A DNA stretch of 64,000 nt from Ascoidea asiatica (Eukaryota; Ascomycota; Saccharomycetes; Ascoideales; Ascoideaceae): assembly GCA_001600695.1 (NCBI GenBank), contig BCKQ01000031.1, positions 1-64,000 of the forward strand, given 5' to 3'. Shown here piece after piece: positions 45,612-57,369 of the stretch; within the stretch, counting starts at the first letter, position 1; every line of letters starts with the position of its first letter. The notes below the pieces were generated by a model. It searched no databases. It had not been told where the DNA came from and saw nothing but the letters and a program-made list of their open reading frames with translations. The position numbers and the translations under genes were made by a program.

Positions 45612-46715
45612 TTAAAATTTTAAAAGGTGAGGTTTATCACCTTTATTGAGACTAAAAGAAGAAGCTAAATATTGTTTTAATAAAGGAGTTTTTTTAATTG
45701 AAGATAATAAAGCAGAATCAACAAATTTTTGATCATTAATTCTTTCAGATTTAATAGTTTTTGTAGTAATTAATTTTTCATTATTATTATCATTAAAAAA
45801 ATCAGATTCAGATTTTTTTTGTAAAATTTTTTCATTTGTAAAATATTTAACATTAAATTTATCTAAATTTAAATTTAATAAATTAATTTTAGTTGAAGTT
45901 GCAATAACATATCTTGCATTAACACGTCTTAAAGGAACACCATTAATTTTAAAAGGACCAGAAACTAATAAAGTATTATCTTCTAAAGGTTTTAAATATA
46001 CAACACGTTTACCTCTAAATCTACCAGCTAATAAAATTAAAACAGTACCTGGAATTAAAGAAGAACGTAATTTTTGTGGACGTTGAGCTTTTCTTGTAGT
46101 TTTTGGAATTGAGATATCTTCAGCTGGATACCACTTTGGTGCCTATAATTATAAATGCAGAAAGAAAAAAAAAAAAGTTTGTTAGTAAAAATATATTCTT
46201 TAATATTATTATATATTATATGGAAAATGTTGATATAAAATAAGAGTAAATAATTATCAGCGCTTAATTTGAAATTTATAATTTATAATTTATAATTTAT
46301 AATATAATATTAAATTATATTATATTTCTAAAGACTGACTGATTATTTGAATATAGTATTTTGGGGGTATATATATATATTTATATGTATTGATATATAT
46401 ATAATGATATGAAATGAAATAAGTTTTAAATTTTCTTAAGAAAACTTTTAATAATCTTATATTTTCATATAATTATATAATTTTAAATAATTTCTAATGA
46501 TGTTTAATGATCTTTAATGATCTTTGATGTTATTTGATTATTTCATTAATATTTCTTCGAAATTAAATATATCTTTTCAAAATTTCATATATTATTTATA
46601 TATTATTTATATATTCATTCTCTTTAATACCATACATAGTAATATAAATATTTTGAATAGAATNGAGTGAAATGAAATGAAATGAAATGAATAAACTTAC
46701 AACTTGGGTGGCCAT
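45612..46715 (-). CDS. RPL6: 60S ribosomal protein eL6 (spliced)
   Basis: The gene has exons 46715-46701 and 46142-45612, giving 181 residues. Exon 1 encodes only Met-Ala-Thr-Gln-Val; exon 2 continues Ala-Pro-Lys-Trp-Tyr-Pro. The intron is placed exactly as in S. cerevisiae RPL6A/B, after the fifth codon. Conserved blocks are [20 protein letters not shown], [15 protein letters not shown], and the C terminus Gly-Asp-Lys-Pro-His-Leu-Leu-Lys-Phe. Function: a structural protein of the cytosolic large ribosomal subunit. The neighbouring tricalbin and CPR3 are also linked to RPL6A on S. cerevisiae chromosome XIII. Confidence 0.97.
46143..46700 (-). other. RPL6 intron
   Basis: This 558-nt intron is between codons 5 and 6. 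On the minus strand the donor is GTAAGT, the branch point TACTAAC (plus-strand 46181-46187) and the acceptor TATAG, with a pyrimidine tract between the last two. It contains TATCAGCGCTTAAT at 46255-46268 (plus strand), also found in the putative NHP6 intron. I see no obvious snoRNA boxes. Confidence 0.95.
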
Positions 46716-47941
46716 TTTTAAAAGGATGATATAATAATAAATTAAATTAAATATATTATAAAATTTTAATTAAAAAATAATATATAATAATATATATAAT
46801 GATTAATTATTATAAAATTGATATATTTGATATGATTGAAATAACTGATATTAGAATTTGTATATATCAATCAGATGCTGAATTATTGATATTGATATTG
46901 ATATTGATATTTAGTTTGATAGTGGATGGGTATTAGATTTGGTATTGGAAGTGGTGCTGGTAGTAGTGGTGGTAGTAGTAGTGTGGTGGTGAGTGATGGG
47001 CTGGACTGGACTGGACTGGATTAGGCTATCACTTTGGAGCCAGATTGGTGAGGGCAGCAAGTTGCGAGAAGCGAGAAGTGAGAAGTGAGTGGAGAGAAAA
47101 GCGTGAGCAGCGAGCAGCGAGCAGCGAGCAGGGCGCGAGAAGAGAACAGAAGAGACAAGCAGAAGCAGTGGAACTAGAGCGAGAGAGAGAGTAGCCAAGG
47201 GTGCGTGGGTGAGTNACGGTTAAGAGCACNGGGACGGCAGTGNTTAAGCAGTCGCTTGTTGAACTTGCAGTTTACAGTAAAGCCCTTACTGNGATCATCT
47301 GACCTTATATTTCGATGCTGCCCTAATGGCTATCGGAAGCTTACGGTTATGCCCGAGTCATGTGACTGTTTACTTTCTTTGTTTCGTTCTTTCTCTGGGG
47401 AAGATTTTGAAGATGGTTTTGAAGATGGTTTTGAAAGTGGTTTTGGTTTTGTTCCCTCTGAGAAGAAGAAGAAGAAGAAGAAGAAGAAGAAGAAGAAGAG
47501 AAGAGAAGAGAAGAGAAGAGAAGAGAAGAGAAGAGATGGCTTTGGATTGTGGATTGACTGACTGACTGGTGGATTCTTAGACTGACAGTGAAGAGAAGCT
47601 TGCAAGATGATTACTTCTTATCCAGATTCAATATCAAATGCAATATCAATGATTACAATGATNTTTATAAATCATTACAATAACTATCTATTGATTACAT
47701 TTACCTCCAAAATGATCGTCTTTTTGTCATTGTGTAAACATGTCTTTATTTCTCTTCAACTTACTCCATAATAACTCCATAATAACTCCATAATAACTTC
47801 ATAATACCTCCATTTTAAAATCTCAAATATACAAATTATAAATTTATAAATTTATAAATTTTAATGACTTCATCAATTTGAAATTAATATTTCTATTAAT
47901 ATACTAATTAACTTTTTTTTTTATTCATTAAATCGATCAAA
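46716..47941. promoter_or_regulatory. Divergent RPL6/subtilase intergenic region
   Basis: A GC-rich island covers about 46920-47420, with GCGAGCA and GGACT repeats on its left side and several N bases. An E-box CATGTGACTGT lies at 47359-47369. A GAA tract grading into GAAGA repeats (47461-47536) follows, then repeated CATAATAACTC units near 47765-47800. ORFs on both strands across the island and repeat are mutually overlapping and translate repeats. No Rap1 consensus is obvious, although RPL6 is a ribosomal protein gene. Confidence 0.5.
47461..47536 (+). repeat. GAA then GAAGA microsatellite
   Basis: A GAA tract passes into AAGAG pentanucleotide units. Purine-only strands of this kind may form triplex DNA. 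It lies in the RPL6/subtilase spacer. Confidence 0.85.
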
Positions 47942-49336
47942 ATGAATATATTTTTAATAAATTATATTAAAATTTTATTAATTTTAAATTTATTATTTAA
48001 TTTTATAAATTCTGAAGAATTTTTAGTTCAATTAAGTCAAGATTTTTCAATATCTCAATTTAAGAAAGATTATGAAGATTTCTTGAAAAATGAAACAATT
48101 TTAAATATATCTAATAATTTAAATAATTTAAATAATGATAATAATTTATTCAATTCAAACACAAATACTGATTCATCCATTCAATCACTTCAATCACTTC
48201 AATCACTTCAATCAGATAAATTAGATAAATTAGATCATCAAGATTCAGTAACTTTATTATCATCAACAGATTTAAATTTTAAAAAAATTTCTAAATTTAA
48301 TATTAAATTTTTTAAAATTAATAAATTTAATGCAATCTTAGGTAATTTTAATTCAAATTATTTAAATTTTTTATATAATAATAATAAAATTATTTCTTTA
48401 TCAATTAATCATAAATTAAATTTAAATAATGTTCAAGAATTTGCTCCAAAACATTTAACTAGAATTTCTCAAAAATTTAAATTAAAAAAAAATCAATCAA
48501 TGGATTTTATTTATGATTCAAATTCTGGTATTGGTGTTGATGTAATTATTATTGATACTGGTATAAATATTAATCATTATGAATTTTCAAATAGAGCTAA
48601 AAGAATTGCAACTTTTACAAAAGATGATAATAATTCTAATATTAATGATATTAATGATATTAATAATGGTCATGGAACTGCAGTTGCTGGTGTTATTGGT
48701 TCAGAATCTTATGGTGTTGCAAAAAAATGTAATATTATTGATATTAAAATTTTAAATTCAAATGGTAATATTTATTTATCTGATCTTTTATCTGCTTTAA
48801 ATTTAGTTATTAANCAATCAAAAATTACAAAAAGACCAACTGTTGTAAATTTATCTTTAAATTTAAAAAAATCAAAAATTTTAAATTCGGCTATAGAAAA
48901 TTTAATTTTAAATAATATACCTGTAATTGTATCTGCAGGTAATAAAAATAAACCTGCTTGTAAATATTCTCCATCTTCTGCAAATGGTGTTTTATCTGTT
49001 GGTTCAATTGATGATAATAATGATCAAATTGCAAAATTCTCAAATTGGGGTGCTTGTGTTGATATTTTTACAAGTGGTGTAAATGTTTTAACAACAAATT
49101 ATAATATNAATAATGATAATGATAATATTGATTCAGTAATAACTTCAGGTACTTCAATTTCTTCTGGAATTGCAACTGGTTTAGTTGCTTCTTTCTTATC
49201 AATGGGTGATAATGGTAAAGAAGCTATTGAAAGAGTTAAAAATTATGCTATAAAAGGTTCAATTTCTGGTTTATTCTTTAAACCATATACTCCAAATAAA
49301 ATTTTATATAATTCTGAAGGTTACCCAAATTGGTAA
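47942..49336 (+). CDS. Cerevisin-family subtilisin-like serine protease
   Basis: This 464-residue S8 protease has a hydrophobic signal segment (residues 1-24), an inhibitor-I9-type propeptide (about 25-165, containing a Gln-Ser-Leu repeat and Asn runs) and a catalytic domain. The triad is intact: Asp 205 (Asp-Thr-Gly), His 244 (Gly-His-Gly-Thr) and Ser 405 (Gly-Thr-Ser), with the oxyanion Asn at 334 (Ser-Ala-Gly-Asn). The active-Ser context Gly-Thr-Ser-Ile-Ser-Ser-Gly differs from the usual Gly-Thr-Ser-Met-Ala-x-Pro. It belongs with fungal vacuolar or secreted proteases (PRB1, YSP3, RRT12), but which one is unclear, so no symbol is given. It is shorter than Prb1 (635 residues). Secretion or vacuolar delivery is inferred from the signal and propeptide. 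Confidence 0.85.
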   Translation: MNIFLINYIKILLILNLLFNFINSEEFLVQLSQDFSISQFKKDYEDFLKNETILNISNNLNNLNNDNNLFNSNTNTDSSIQSLQSLQSLQSDKLDKLDHQDSVTLLSSTDLNFKKISKFNIKFFKINKFNAILGNFNSNYLNFLYNNNKIISLSINHKLNLNNVQEFAPKHLTRISQKFKLKKNQSMDFIYDSNSGIGVDVIIIDTGININHYEFSNRAKRIATFTKDDNNSNINDINDINNGHGTAVAGVIGSESYGVAKKCNIIDIKILNSNGNIYLSDLLSALNLVIXQSKITKRPTVVNLSLNLKKSKILNSAIENLILNNIPVIVSAGNKNKPACKYSPSSANGVLSVGSIDDNNDQIAKFSNWGACVDIFTSGVNVLTTNYNXNNDNDNIDSVITSGTSISSGIATGLVASFLSMGDNGKEAIERVKNYAIKGSISGLFFKPYTPNKILYNSEGYPNW

Positions 49337-49755
49337 TCAAATAATAATTTATTGTTCCATATTAAATAATTTAATACTAAAAAATTAAAAAATTAAAAAA
49401 CTAAAAATAATATAAAGTAATAAAATAAAATAAAATATACAATAAACAAATAAATAAATAAATAAATAAATAAATAAACAAATAAATAAACTTACAAACT
49501 GAACTTAATTGAAAACAATTTTTTAAATAATAAAAATAAACAAAGTAAACAAAATAAACAAACAAAACCTAAATAAAAAATTAACGTTATATTAACTTAA
49601 CAAAACAATCTAAATTGATAATCTTGATAAAAGATATTATGTTGTTCCTAATAATAAAAAATAAATAAATTAATAAATAAATTAATAAATAAATTAATAA
49701 ATAAATAAATAAATAAATAAAAATACAATCCCTTTTAAAAAATCTTCATAATCAT
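49337..49755. other. Convergent spacer, subtilase/tricalbin
   Basis: This spacer consists mostly of A-rich runs with AAAT (49448-49490) and AAATTAAT (49660-49725) repeats between two 3' ends. No gene or GC-rich island is seen. Confidence 0.6.
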
Positions 49756-52700
49756 TTATTGATTTGAAAGATAACGAATATTAATTAATAATTTTCCATT
49801 AATTCCAAAATTAAGTTCTGTATCTGGTGTATTATTCAGACATGTATCTAATAAAATCTCAGTTTCTCCAATTTCACTAGGTTTACCAAATGTACGAGTT
49901 TCACGAATTGAAAAATGTAAAATTGAATCTGGTGTTGCTTTAAATGGTGTATCTTCATTAAATAAAAAAATTCCATCTTCTTCTTTAATAGATTTTGTTT
50001 TATAAATATCTTTATTTTTTTTACCATTTATTATTGTAACTTTAACTTGTAATCCATGAACTTTTTCAATTCCATTAATATTTTTTATTGATATTCTACC
50101 TGGAAATGATCCATTTATACTACTCATTGTAGACATATGTGAAACTCCAGAAACCATTCTTTTATGACCAGAATTTTCTGGTAAATTAAGATTATTTGTC
50201 ATATTATTATTTGGAGATGAATTTCCATTAATATTATTCATATTATTCATATTATTTGGTATAGTAGGTACTGGAGGAATACTATTTTGAGACATTGAAG
50301 GCCCTCTACCATAACTAATACTTCTTCTACTTGGTGCAATAGATAATCTATCTGAATTTTGTTGATTAAAAGATGTATCTTCTCTTACTGAATCTCTTTT
50401 CTTTTTTCTTGAAAATAATTTTTCACCAACTTTTGATCCAACTTTTCCAACTCCACCAAATGCTGCTCCAACACCAGTTGTAGCAAGTCCAGCAACTCCA
50501 GCAACAAGTTTAACTGGTGCTCCAGCAACTGCACCTAAATCAACAGGAACACCTAATCCCATTGATTCAATTTTAGGACGTAAATATTCTGGTTTAAAAT
50601 TAACTCTTAAATTAACAAAACCATGTTGAATTCCTTCAAGAATTATTGGTACTTTTAAATCAGTTGTTCCATTGATTTGAATATTACTTAAATCAACTAA
50701 TCCGGCTCCTAATTCATCATCATCTCCTGCAAGATCCCAATCATATACTTCAAGAAGTAATTCTGTTACTGTTCTTGATGGTAATGGAAAAGTAACTTGT
50801 TGATTCCATTCAGGATTTAAAGTTTTACTTTTTTTCTCAGTTTTGAATACTTTAACTCCATTCATCTTTAAAACTGCAAATGGATCAGATTTACCATTAC
50901 GATCAGCGGCTAATAAATCAACACCATTCAAAATATCAATGGTAACAGTACCAGTATCTAATAATGTTTCAGAAGCATTTAATTCAACCAGACTTGGAAC
51001 ATATTCAAATTGTAATTCAATTTCAGATTTATTAAGATTAATTTTCATAGGTTCATTATAACCTTTTTGTAATAATTCAAGAGTAGGAACCACTTTTTCA
51101 AAAAGAATTTGATCTTTCTCTTTAACATTTTTTTCTTTAGATAATCTAAAAACTGTAGTGGAATGTTTTAAATCTCTTATAAAACCTTCACCTAATTCAT
51201 TTTGAAAAGAACCATTTTTTGAAGGACCAAATTGAAAAGATGGATAAGAAAGTTCATCAAATAAAATAGATAAATATAAACCATTACCAATAATAGATGA
51301 ATTTTTAAGAGATGCAACTAAAAATCCAGAATTATGTGAAAGTAATTGTTCTAAAGACAATTCCACTTTATTTTCTTTGTTCAAATCATCTGTATCTTCA
51401 ACCTCAATAATTTCATAATCATTAGGATTTTTCTTCATTAATTTTTCAAGCTCCTTTTGTTCTTCAAGTTCTTTTGCTTCTTTTTCTTTCAAAGCTTCTT
51501 TTTCTTCAGCGAGTTGTTTAAGTTCAAGAGGACCATATACAGGAATTGTTGGTACAAATGAAATAGAATATGTTAAATACCCTTTTTNTTTTTTTTTTTT
51601 TCCTAAAACTAAACCGCCTTTGACAATTTTTTTACTACCTTCATAACCCAAATAATTTCCATTTTGACCTTTTCTTAAAATATCTCCGGAATTGAAATAA
51701 ACTCTTCCTAATGATCTATCACTACCTACATTTTCATAATCAAAAACATCCAATTCAATTAATTGTTTTTCACTGATAACTGGAACATAAGCAACTTCAC
51801 CAAATACAGGTTCAAGATTTTCAGGATGAACCATTGTTTTATAAACAGTTTTACCATTTGATTTAACTTGAACATAAGGATCAGGTTTACCAAAAGTTTC
51901 TGGATTTCTAATTTGTTCCGCTTTACGTAAATGAATTCTAAAAGCACCAATTGGCTGTTGATATTTAACAGTATCTGAAATAGAAGTTAGACCTAATGGT
52001 TTCCATAAAGCACCAAGACGAACAAAACCTTGAGGAGCTAATTTAAACCAATCTTTATTCTCAGTTTTAATTTGAGTAATAATTTCTTGTAAAGTACCAT
52101 TAAAAGTTCCAACAATTGCATCATCAGCGAAATCTGTTGAATTTTTAATTACAATTTTAACTTTTGCAGTTGATTTTGATTCTTGTAAAAATTCTAAAGT
52201 ATGACCCCAAACTGGTTGATTTGATCTTTTCATTGGATAAGTTTGAAAAACTTTTTTGTTATCAATATATAAAATTGCATATGGAGTTAATAAACCAACT
52301 AAAGAACTTGAGATATCAAGACCATTAGCTTCATGTACAGAAAATTTCAAAATACCAACATCACTATCAGGTTCATCAAGTTCTTCAACATCTTCAAAAT
52401 CATCTTCTTCTTCAGATGGCATATCAGCAGCCATTTTTTTCTGATCATTAGCATCCAGAGTTTTTTGATCATCTTGATCTTGATTATTATTTTCTGGATC
52501 ATTTTCATTACCATCTTCATCTTCTTGATCAGTTGGTTTAATACCTTCTTCTTCAGCCATATCTTGTAAATTAAAGTTACGTTCTTCTTTCTTTCTATCA
52601 ANTTTTTCAGCTTTTAATTCAGGATACCAAGTTATTGAAAAAGTTAAAGAACCCTTTTTTTTACCATTTGAATCAATTGAAGTAGTTAAATGATCAATTG

Positions 52701-54369
52701 AATCATCTTGTAATAAATCTAATAAATCAAATTCAACTTGACCAAAATTTTTATCTTTACCAAAAGATACATGATTAAAAATATTAAAAATTAATTTTTG
52801 TTCTAAAGAATTAACTAATAAATAATAAGTTTTATTCCAAGTTGGAGTTGAAGATTTTTTAGTTTCAGATCTAATTTTTTTAATATCTTCAGTATTTTCA
52901 GCACCAATAATAATATATGGATCATTTGAATTTGGAATATTTGCAGATTGTAAAGTTATTGCTAAACAACCAATAGCATCAGTTGGTTTTGAAGCTAACA
53001 TTGTTTCTAAATCTAAAGTAAATTTATTTGGAGCATATAAATAACCTCTTAAGACAGTATGAACTAATTTAATAATTGAAGCTTTTAAAGCAGGTACAAT
53101 TGTCATAATATCAAAACCAAAAGTATCACCACCAGCAGGTTTTAAAGCAAAATCTAAAATTGGAGGTTCTAAAAATTGAACTTCAAGAGTTTTAATATGT
53201 GGTATATCAGGAGCACCAAATTTTAAATTAAATTTCATTCTACCTTTAAAAGAAAAATTTTGAACTAAAACTGGAGATTTTTTAGTCATGAAACCTTTAC
53301 CAATACCTAAACCTAATTGAATAATTGGTTTAATTTGTTTTTTAACTTCTTCTTCAGTCATATCAAAAGAATCATTTGGAGCAAAAGCCATATCCCAATC
53401 CATTTCAACAATATCATTACCTAATTTTGTATATGATTTTATACCATTAATTTTTGGACCTTTTGAACCAAGATTAAATTTATCTAAAGTTATATAATCA
53501 ACACCATAACCAGGAGCAACACCAGCTAAAATATTATTAGCTTGTAATAATACAGTTTCTGAGATTGTATTCATATAAATTATCCACATTTTTGCTAAAA
53601 AGACATTTAACCATTCCATTGTTTCAATTCTACCATCTAAATTATTCATTATTGAAATTCTTTTCATATCATCATTAATATTTTTATTAAATCTTCTAAA
53701 TTCTTTTTTATAAACAGAAGAAGTTGAAAATAAAATAAATATTAACATTAAATAACTAAAATTTAAATAAGCAAAAAGCCAAGAAAAGAAACAAGTACCA
53801 ATTATAATAACAGTATTCCAATAATAATCAGAATAAAAAAATTGAATTAAATAAGATTGGATTGCATTTGATTGAATTAAAAAAGATTTTGGATTTATAT
53901 CATCTTTTGGTATTGTCCAATTACCAATTTTATTCCAAGAGAAATATTGTATATTATCATTTAATTTATCATTTTTATTAAAAGATAATGGATTTGATTC
54001 TTTTGATAATGGAATTGGTTTACCTTTTTTTTCAACATTAATATTGTTATTGTTATTGTTATTATTATTATTATTATTATTATTGATTATAGGTTTAACT
54101 ATAGGCTCATTATTAATATTATTTTCTACAGGAATTTTTTTCGATGGAATAATTGGATTTATTAAAGTTTTTTTTTTTTTAAGTATATTTGAAACTTTTC
54201 CAAAAGGTGGTTTTGACAGTGGTTTTGAATTCTAATAAAAAAAAAAAGAAAGAATTAGTTAGTTAGTATTTATTTTGAAAAAATTGATTGATTAATTGAC
54301 TGAATAACTAAATAATTTAATAGTTGATTATTGATTAATAGATATTATACATACATTTTTATCACTCAT
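49756..54369 (-). CDS. TCB3: Tricalbin, ER-plasma membrane tether (spliced)
   Basis: The gene has exons 54369-54355 (Met-Ser-Asp-Lys-Asn) and 54231-49756, giving 1496 residues. The second exon is open in frame from the acceptor, so the internal Met at 53748 is not the start; starting there would lose the tail and part of the membrane hairpin. Order: a disordered N-terminal tail, a hydrophobic hairpin (about 53795-53715), an SMP lipid-transfer domain (about residues 215-400) and five C2-like domains. The fourth keeps the Ca2+-binding acidic residues (Lys-Ser-Asp-Pro-Phe and Tyr-Asp-Trp-Asp). A Gly/Ala-rich linker precedes the last C2. Tricalbins tether ER to plasma membrane and carry lipids. 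Length and linkage to RPL6 favour TCB3 over TCB1/TCB2. Confidence 0.88.
54232..54354 (-). other. Tricalbin gene intron
   Basis: This is a 123-nt phase-0 intron. On the minus strand it has donor GTATGT, branch TACTAAC (plus-strand 54262-54268), a pyrimidine tract and acceptor ATTAG. S. cerevisiae TCB genes have no intron. Confidence 0.9.
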
Positions 54370-55018
54370 TATGAAATAAATCCCTGAAAACGGTGAGGGT
54401 TTTTAAACTTTGAAATTTTAAGAAATCAGGGAATTTGATTATCTTTTTATATATTGATAAGTATATTTATATTAAATGAATTGATATTAATTTTTCTTTT
54501 TATTTGAATAATAAGTAAATGAATATGAATATGAATATATTAATATAATTGAATGGAAATGAATTGGGTAATTAAATAAATAGCTATTTGAAATAATGAA
54601 ATAATGAAATAATGAAATAATGAAATAATGAAATAATAGGTCAATGAATAGGTAAATAAGTAAATAAATAAGTAAGTAAGTAAATAAATAAATAAGGTCC
54701 ATTTGAAGGCTTCGTTGCATTAAGCGCTGAGTTTAGCAGTCAGTTTAGCAGTCAGTTTACCAGTCAGTGGTGGTATTTGAGTATTTGGGTCTTTTGTAAG
54801 CAAGCAGCAACACTCGAAGCTGGAACAGACCTGAAATTGGAAGCAGGCAGGGACAGGGGCTGGAATACGGGACTAGGGGGAGGAGTATCTGGGACAGAGA
54901 GTGTTATCTCGGACAATCATATATTCAAAGTTATATTTATTTATCACTATTATTAAATAGAGTAGTTATTTATTCTTTTAATTATTTACAGATTAGATAC
55001 AGAAGTTAATGGACTTTT
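54370..55018. promoter_or_regulatory. CPR3-tricalbin intergenic region
   Basis: This is the upstream region of the tricalbin gene and the 3' flank of CPR3. ATGAAATA repeats (about 54590-54640) and TAAG/TAAA repeats are followed by a GC-richer island (54715-54910). The island has three AGTTTAGCAGTC-like repeats and TTAAGCGCTGA, the reverse of the 12-base core found in the two introns (54719-54730). No gene is seen. Confidence 0.5.
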
Positions 55019-55558
55019 TTAATCAACTATTTCACCACAATCTGCAATTGTGATTTTAGCTCTTGGAGTACCACTTTGAGTACCATAAGATTCAATTGCT
55101 TTAACAACATCCATACCTTCAATAACTTTACCAAATACAACATGAGCACCATCTAACCAAGGACATGGAACTGTAGTTATAAAAAATTGAGAACCATTAG
55201 TATTTGGACCAGAATTTGCCATTGATAATAAACCAGGTTCTTTATGTTTTAAATTAAAATTTTCATCTTCAAATTTATTACCATAAATTGATTTACCACC
55301 ATAACCATTACCAGAAGTTATATCACCACCTTGTAACATAAAATTTGGTATAATTCTATGAAATGGAGAATTTTTAAATGTTAATTCTTTTGATTTTTCT
55401 CCAGTACATAAAGATCTAAAATTTTCAACAGTTTTTGGTACAACATCATCATATAATTCAAAAACAATAGGTTTCATTAATTTATCATCAACTTGTGGTT
55501 TAAAAAAAACTTTTTTTAAACTACGAGATGCAGTTGTTGAAAATCCTCTTTTAAACAT
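55019..55558 (-). CDS. CPR3: Mitochondrial cyclophilin Cpr3 (peptidyl-prolyl isomerase)
   Basis: This 179-residue cyclophilin has a presequence ([14 protein letters not shown]) followed by a complete cyclophilin domain. The domain carries [14 protein letters not shown], [14 protein letters not shown] and [10 protein letters not shown]. The active-site Arg and the cyclosporin-binding Trp are present. Mitochondrial Cpr3 assists matrix protein folding. Length matches S. cerevisiae Cpr3 (182 residues). The gene is linked to RPL6 and a tricalbin, as CPR3 is in S. cerevisiae, which supports Cpr3 over the cytosolic Cpr1. Confidence 0.92.
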   Translation of the reverse strand: MFKRGFSTTASRSLKKVFFKPQVDDKLMKPIVFELYDDVVPKTVENFRSLCTGEKSKELTFKNSPFHRIIPNFMLQGGDITSGNGYGGKSIYGNKFEDENFNLKHKEPGLLSMANSGPNTNGSQFFITTVPCPWLDGAHVVFGKVIEGMDVVKAIESYGTQSGTPRAKITIADCGEIVD

Positions 55559-57152
55559 TTTTTAATTAAATTTGTATTTATATATAAGGTAAGATTAATT
55601 GAGATACAAGATAATTTAATTGATATACTGTATAAACTACTCTTCAATTGAATATAATAATGAAATTGATTGATATATGAATAAAACATGAAGATTAACA
55701 AATGTCGAATAAGTCTTAAAGTTAAATTACATATCGATTATGTAATCTTATAATTAAACTTATATCACGTGCAGTCATGTGATTATCATATTATCAAATA
55801 CCCCCCCTTGAATTATTGGGATTTAACGTGGGGTTTGAACTCAGGCCCAAAAGAAGCATCGAAGAATAAATGTGGCTCAGTCGGGTCTCAGGTATTAAAG
55901 ACAGGTCACGTGGACCGCCTTCCTGTGAGCATATTCTGGTTACTCTGGCTGTGGGCGGAGTAAAGACCAGGGCTAAGATTGAATTTGCTGCTCTTGTAAC
56001 TTGAGTTAATTCTGCTCACTTACTGTTAATTCTCTTAGCAGAAGAAGCACCAGCGTGAACGTTTACTGGTATTTTTACTAACTGATTCAGATTTAAACAC
56101 TGTACTGGAATTTATTCTATTCTCGTTATTATTATTCCTATTATTATCTGCTGTATCTACCAATCAGTTTATCTACCCTCGATCTCTTTCTCTATTTCTT
56201 CCTCTCTCTCTTCTTTCTTTTTTTATTTATTTCATTCCTTATTTTATTTCATTCTTCATTAAATTATTTTATTATTTTATTTTTTCATTTTCATTATTTC
56301 ATTCTTCATTTATATTTATTTGATATTATTCTTTTCAAATATATATTTGTCATTTATATTATTAATATTCTTTACTCCCTTCAATCAATCACTAATTTCA
56401 ATCAATGAATCAATCTTAAGTAACATGATATATAAGGTTTGTTTTTTTTTACTTTCAAGTTCAAAAATTGTTATAACATTAATATAACTTAACTATTTAA
56501 CAAGTAACTAACTAATTATTAACTGGCCGAATTACATTTCTGTTTTAAATAAAATGGTAATAATATAGAATATTTATCTAGAATTGAATTTTTTCAAAAT
56601 ATATTGGTTATAATATAATTATAAAACACTCATTAAACTACTATTTAAATTCAAAAATAATCAATTATATTTTCAAAATCATCTTGCAACTCATCCCTTG
56701 CTTCATCAACTTCTTTTGCTTCTCACTGTTATTATCTATCATAACATCATCAATTCAATAGTCCTACAAAAGAATAGTTACTCATCATCAATTATTCAAT
56801 ATCCTTTATTCACTTCATGATACTCATTGATTTATTTTAATCATTATCCTTGGTATTATTATTATTATTCTCATCCCTGATATTTGTTTAATATTGTTTA
56901 TAATGATTGTTATTATAAACCTGAAACAGAGTAAGCAATTTAACTAATTCCAATAAGTTCCAATTTCCAAGGTTCTTTTTTATTTTATTCTTTGAGTGGG
57001 TTTTAGTATAAAGTGTGTATAATGTGAGCAAATGGAACCTCATCGAAGCTTTTATTTCTGTCTTTGTTTCTGAGTTGTTCCATTTCTTGAGTGCCTGAGC
57101 CTCGTTTGAGCTCCTTGGATTGTACTTTAGGTCATTGCTTCGTGGCACTCCA

Positions 57153-57167
57153 GCCACATTCGCGGAT
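57153..57167 (+). promoter_or_regulatory. Variant bipartite element, GCCA-N6-CGGAT
   Basis: This has one mismatch from the consensus (GCCA for ACCA) and extends to CGGATCT on the right. It lies upstream of a CCAAT box and TATA box in the SPT15 5' region. Confidence 0.4.
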
Positions 57168-57361
57168 CTCACACCACAATTTTTGTATTTTTCTGTTTTT
57201 CCTTGCTCTTTTTCCATCTTTTTTCCTTGTTTTTTCCATGTTTTTCCCTTGTTTTTCTTATCTTTTTTTAACTTGTTTTTTTATTTTAAAAATCACAGAC
57301 GCGGATTCGCCTTCCTCCTGTGATTGGCCACTTCTCNCCAACGGGCTCACAACGCCATTGG

Positions 57362-57369
57362 TATATAAA
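57362..57369 (+). promoter_or_regulatory. TATA box far upstream of SPT15
   Basis: This TATATAAA is identical to the TDH TATA box and is followed by a pyrimidine-rich tract (57380-57415). It lies about 660 bp before the SPT15 start, so either the leader is long or an unannotated transcript starts here. Confidence 0.4.

Noticed and set aside
46911-47605. ORFs on both strands across the RPL6/subtilase spacer
   Set aside because: They translate GCGAGCA and GAA repeats, contain several ambiguous bases and contradict each other.
53748-53748. Met 53748 as start of the tricalbin
   Set aside because: The frame is open upstream to canonical splice signals and the membrane hairpin would be truncated.
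55830-55884. tRNA-like A box (TGGCTCAGTCGG, plus) and B box (GAGTTCAAACC, minus)
   Set aside because: The two boxes are on opposite strands, and no cloverleaf or acceptor stem can be drawn around either, so I do not call a tRNA.
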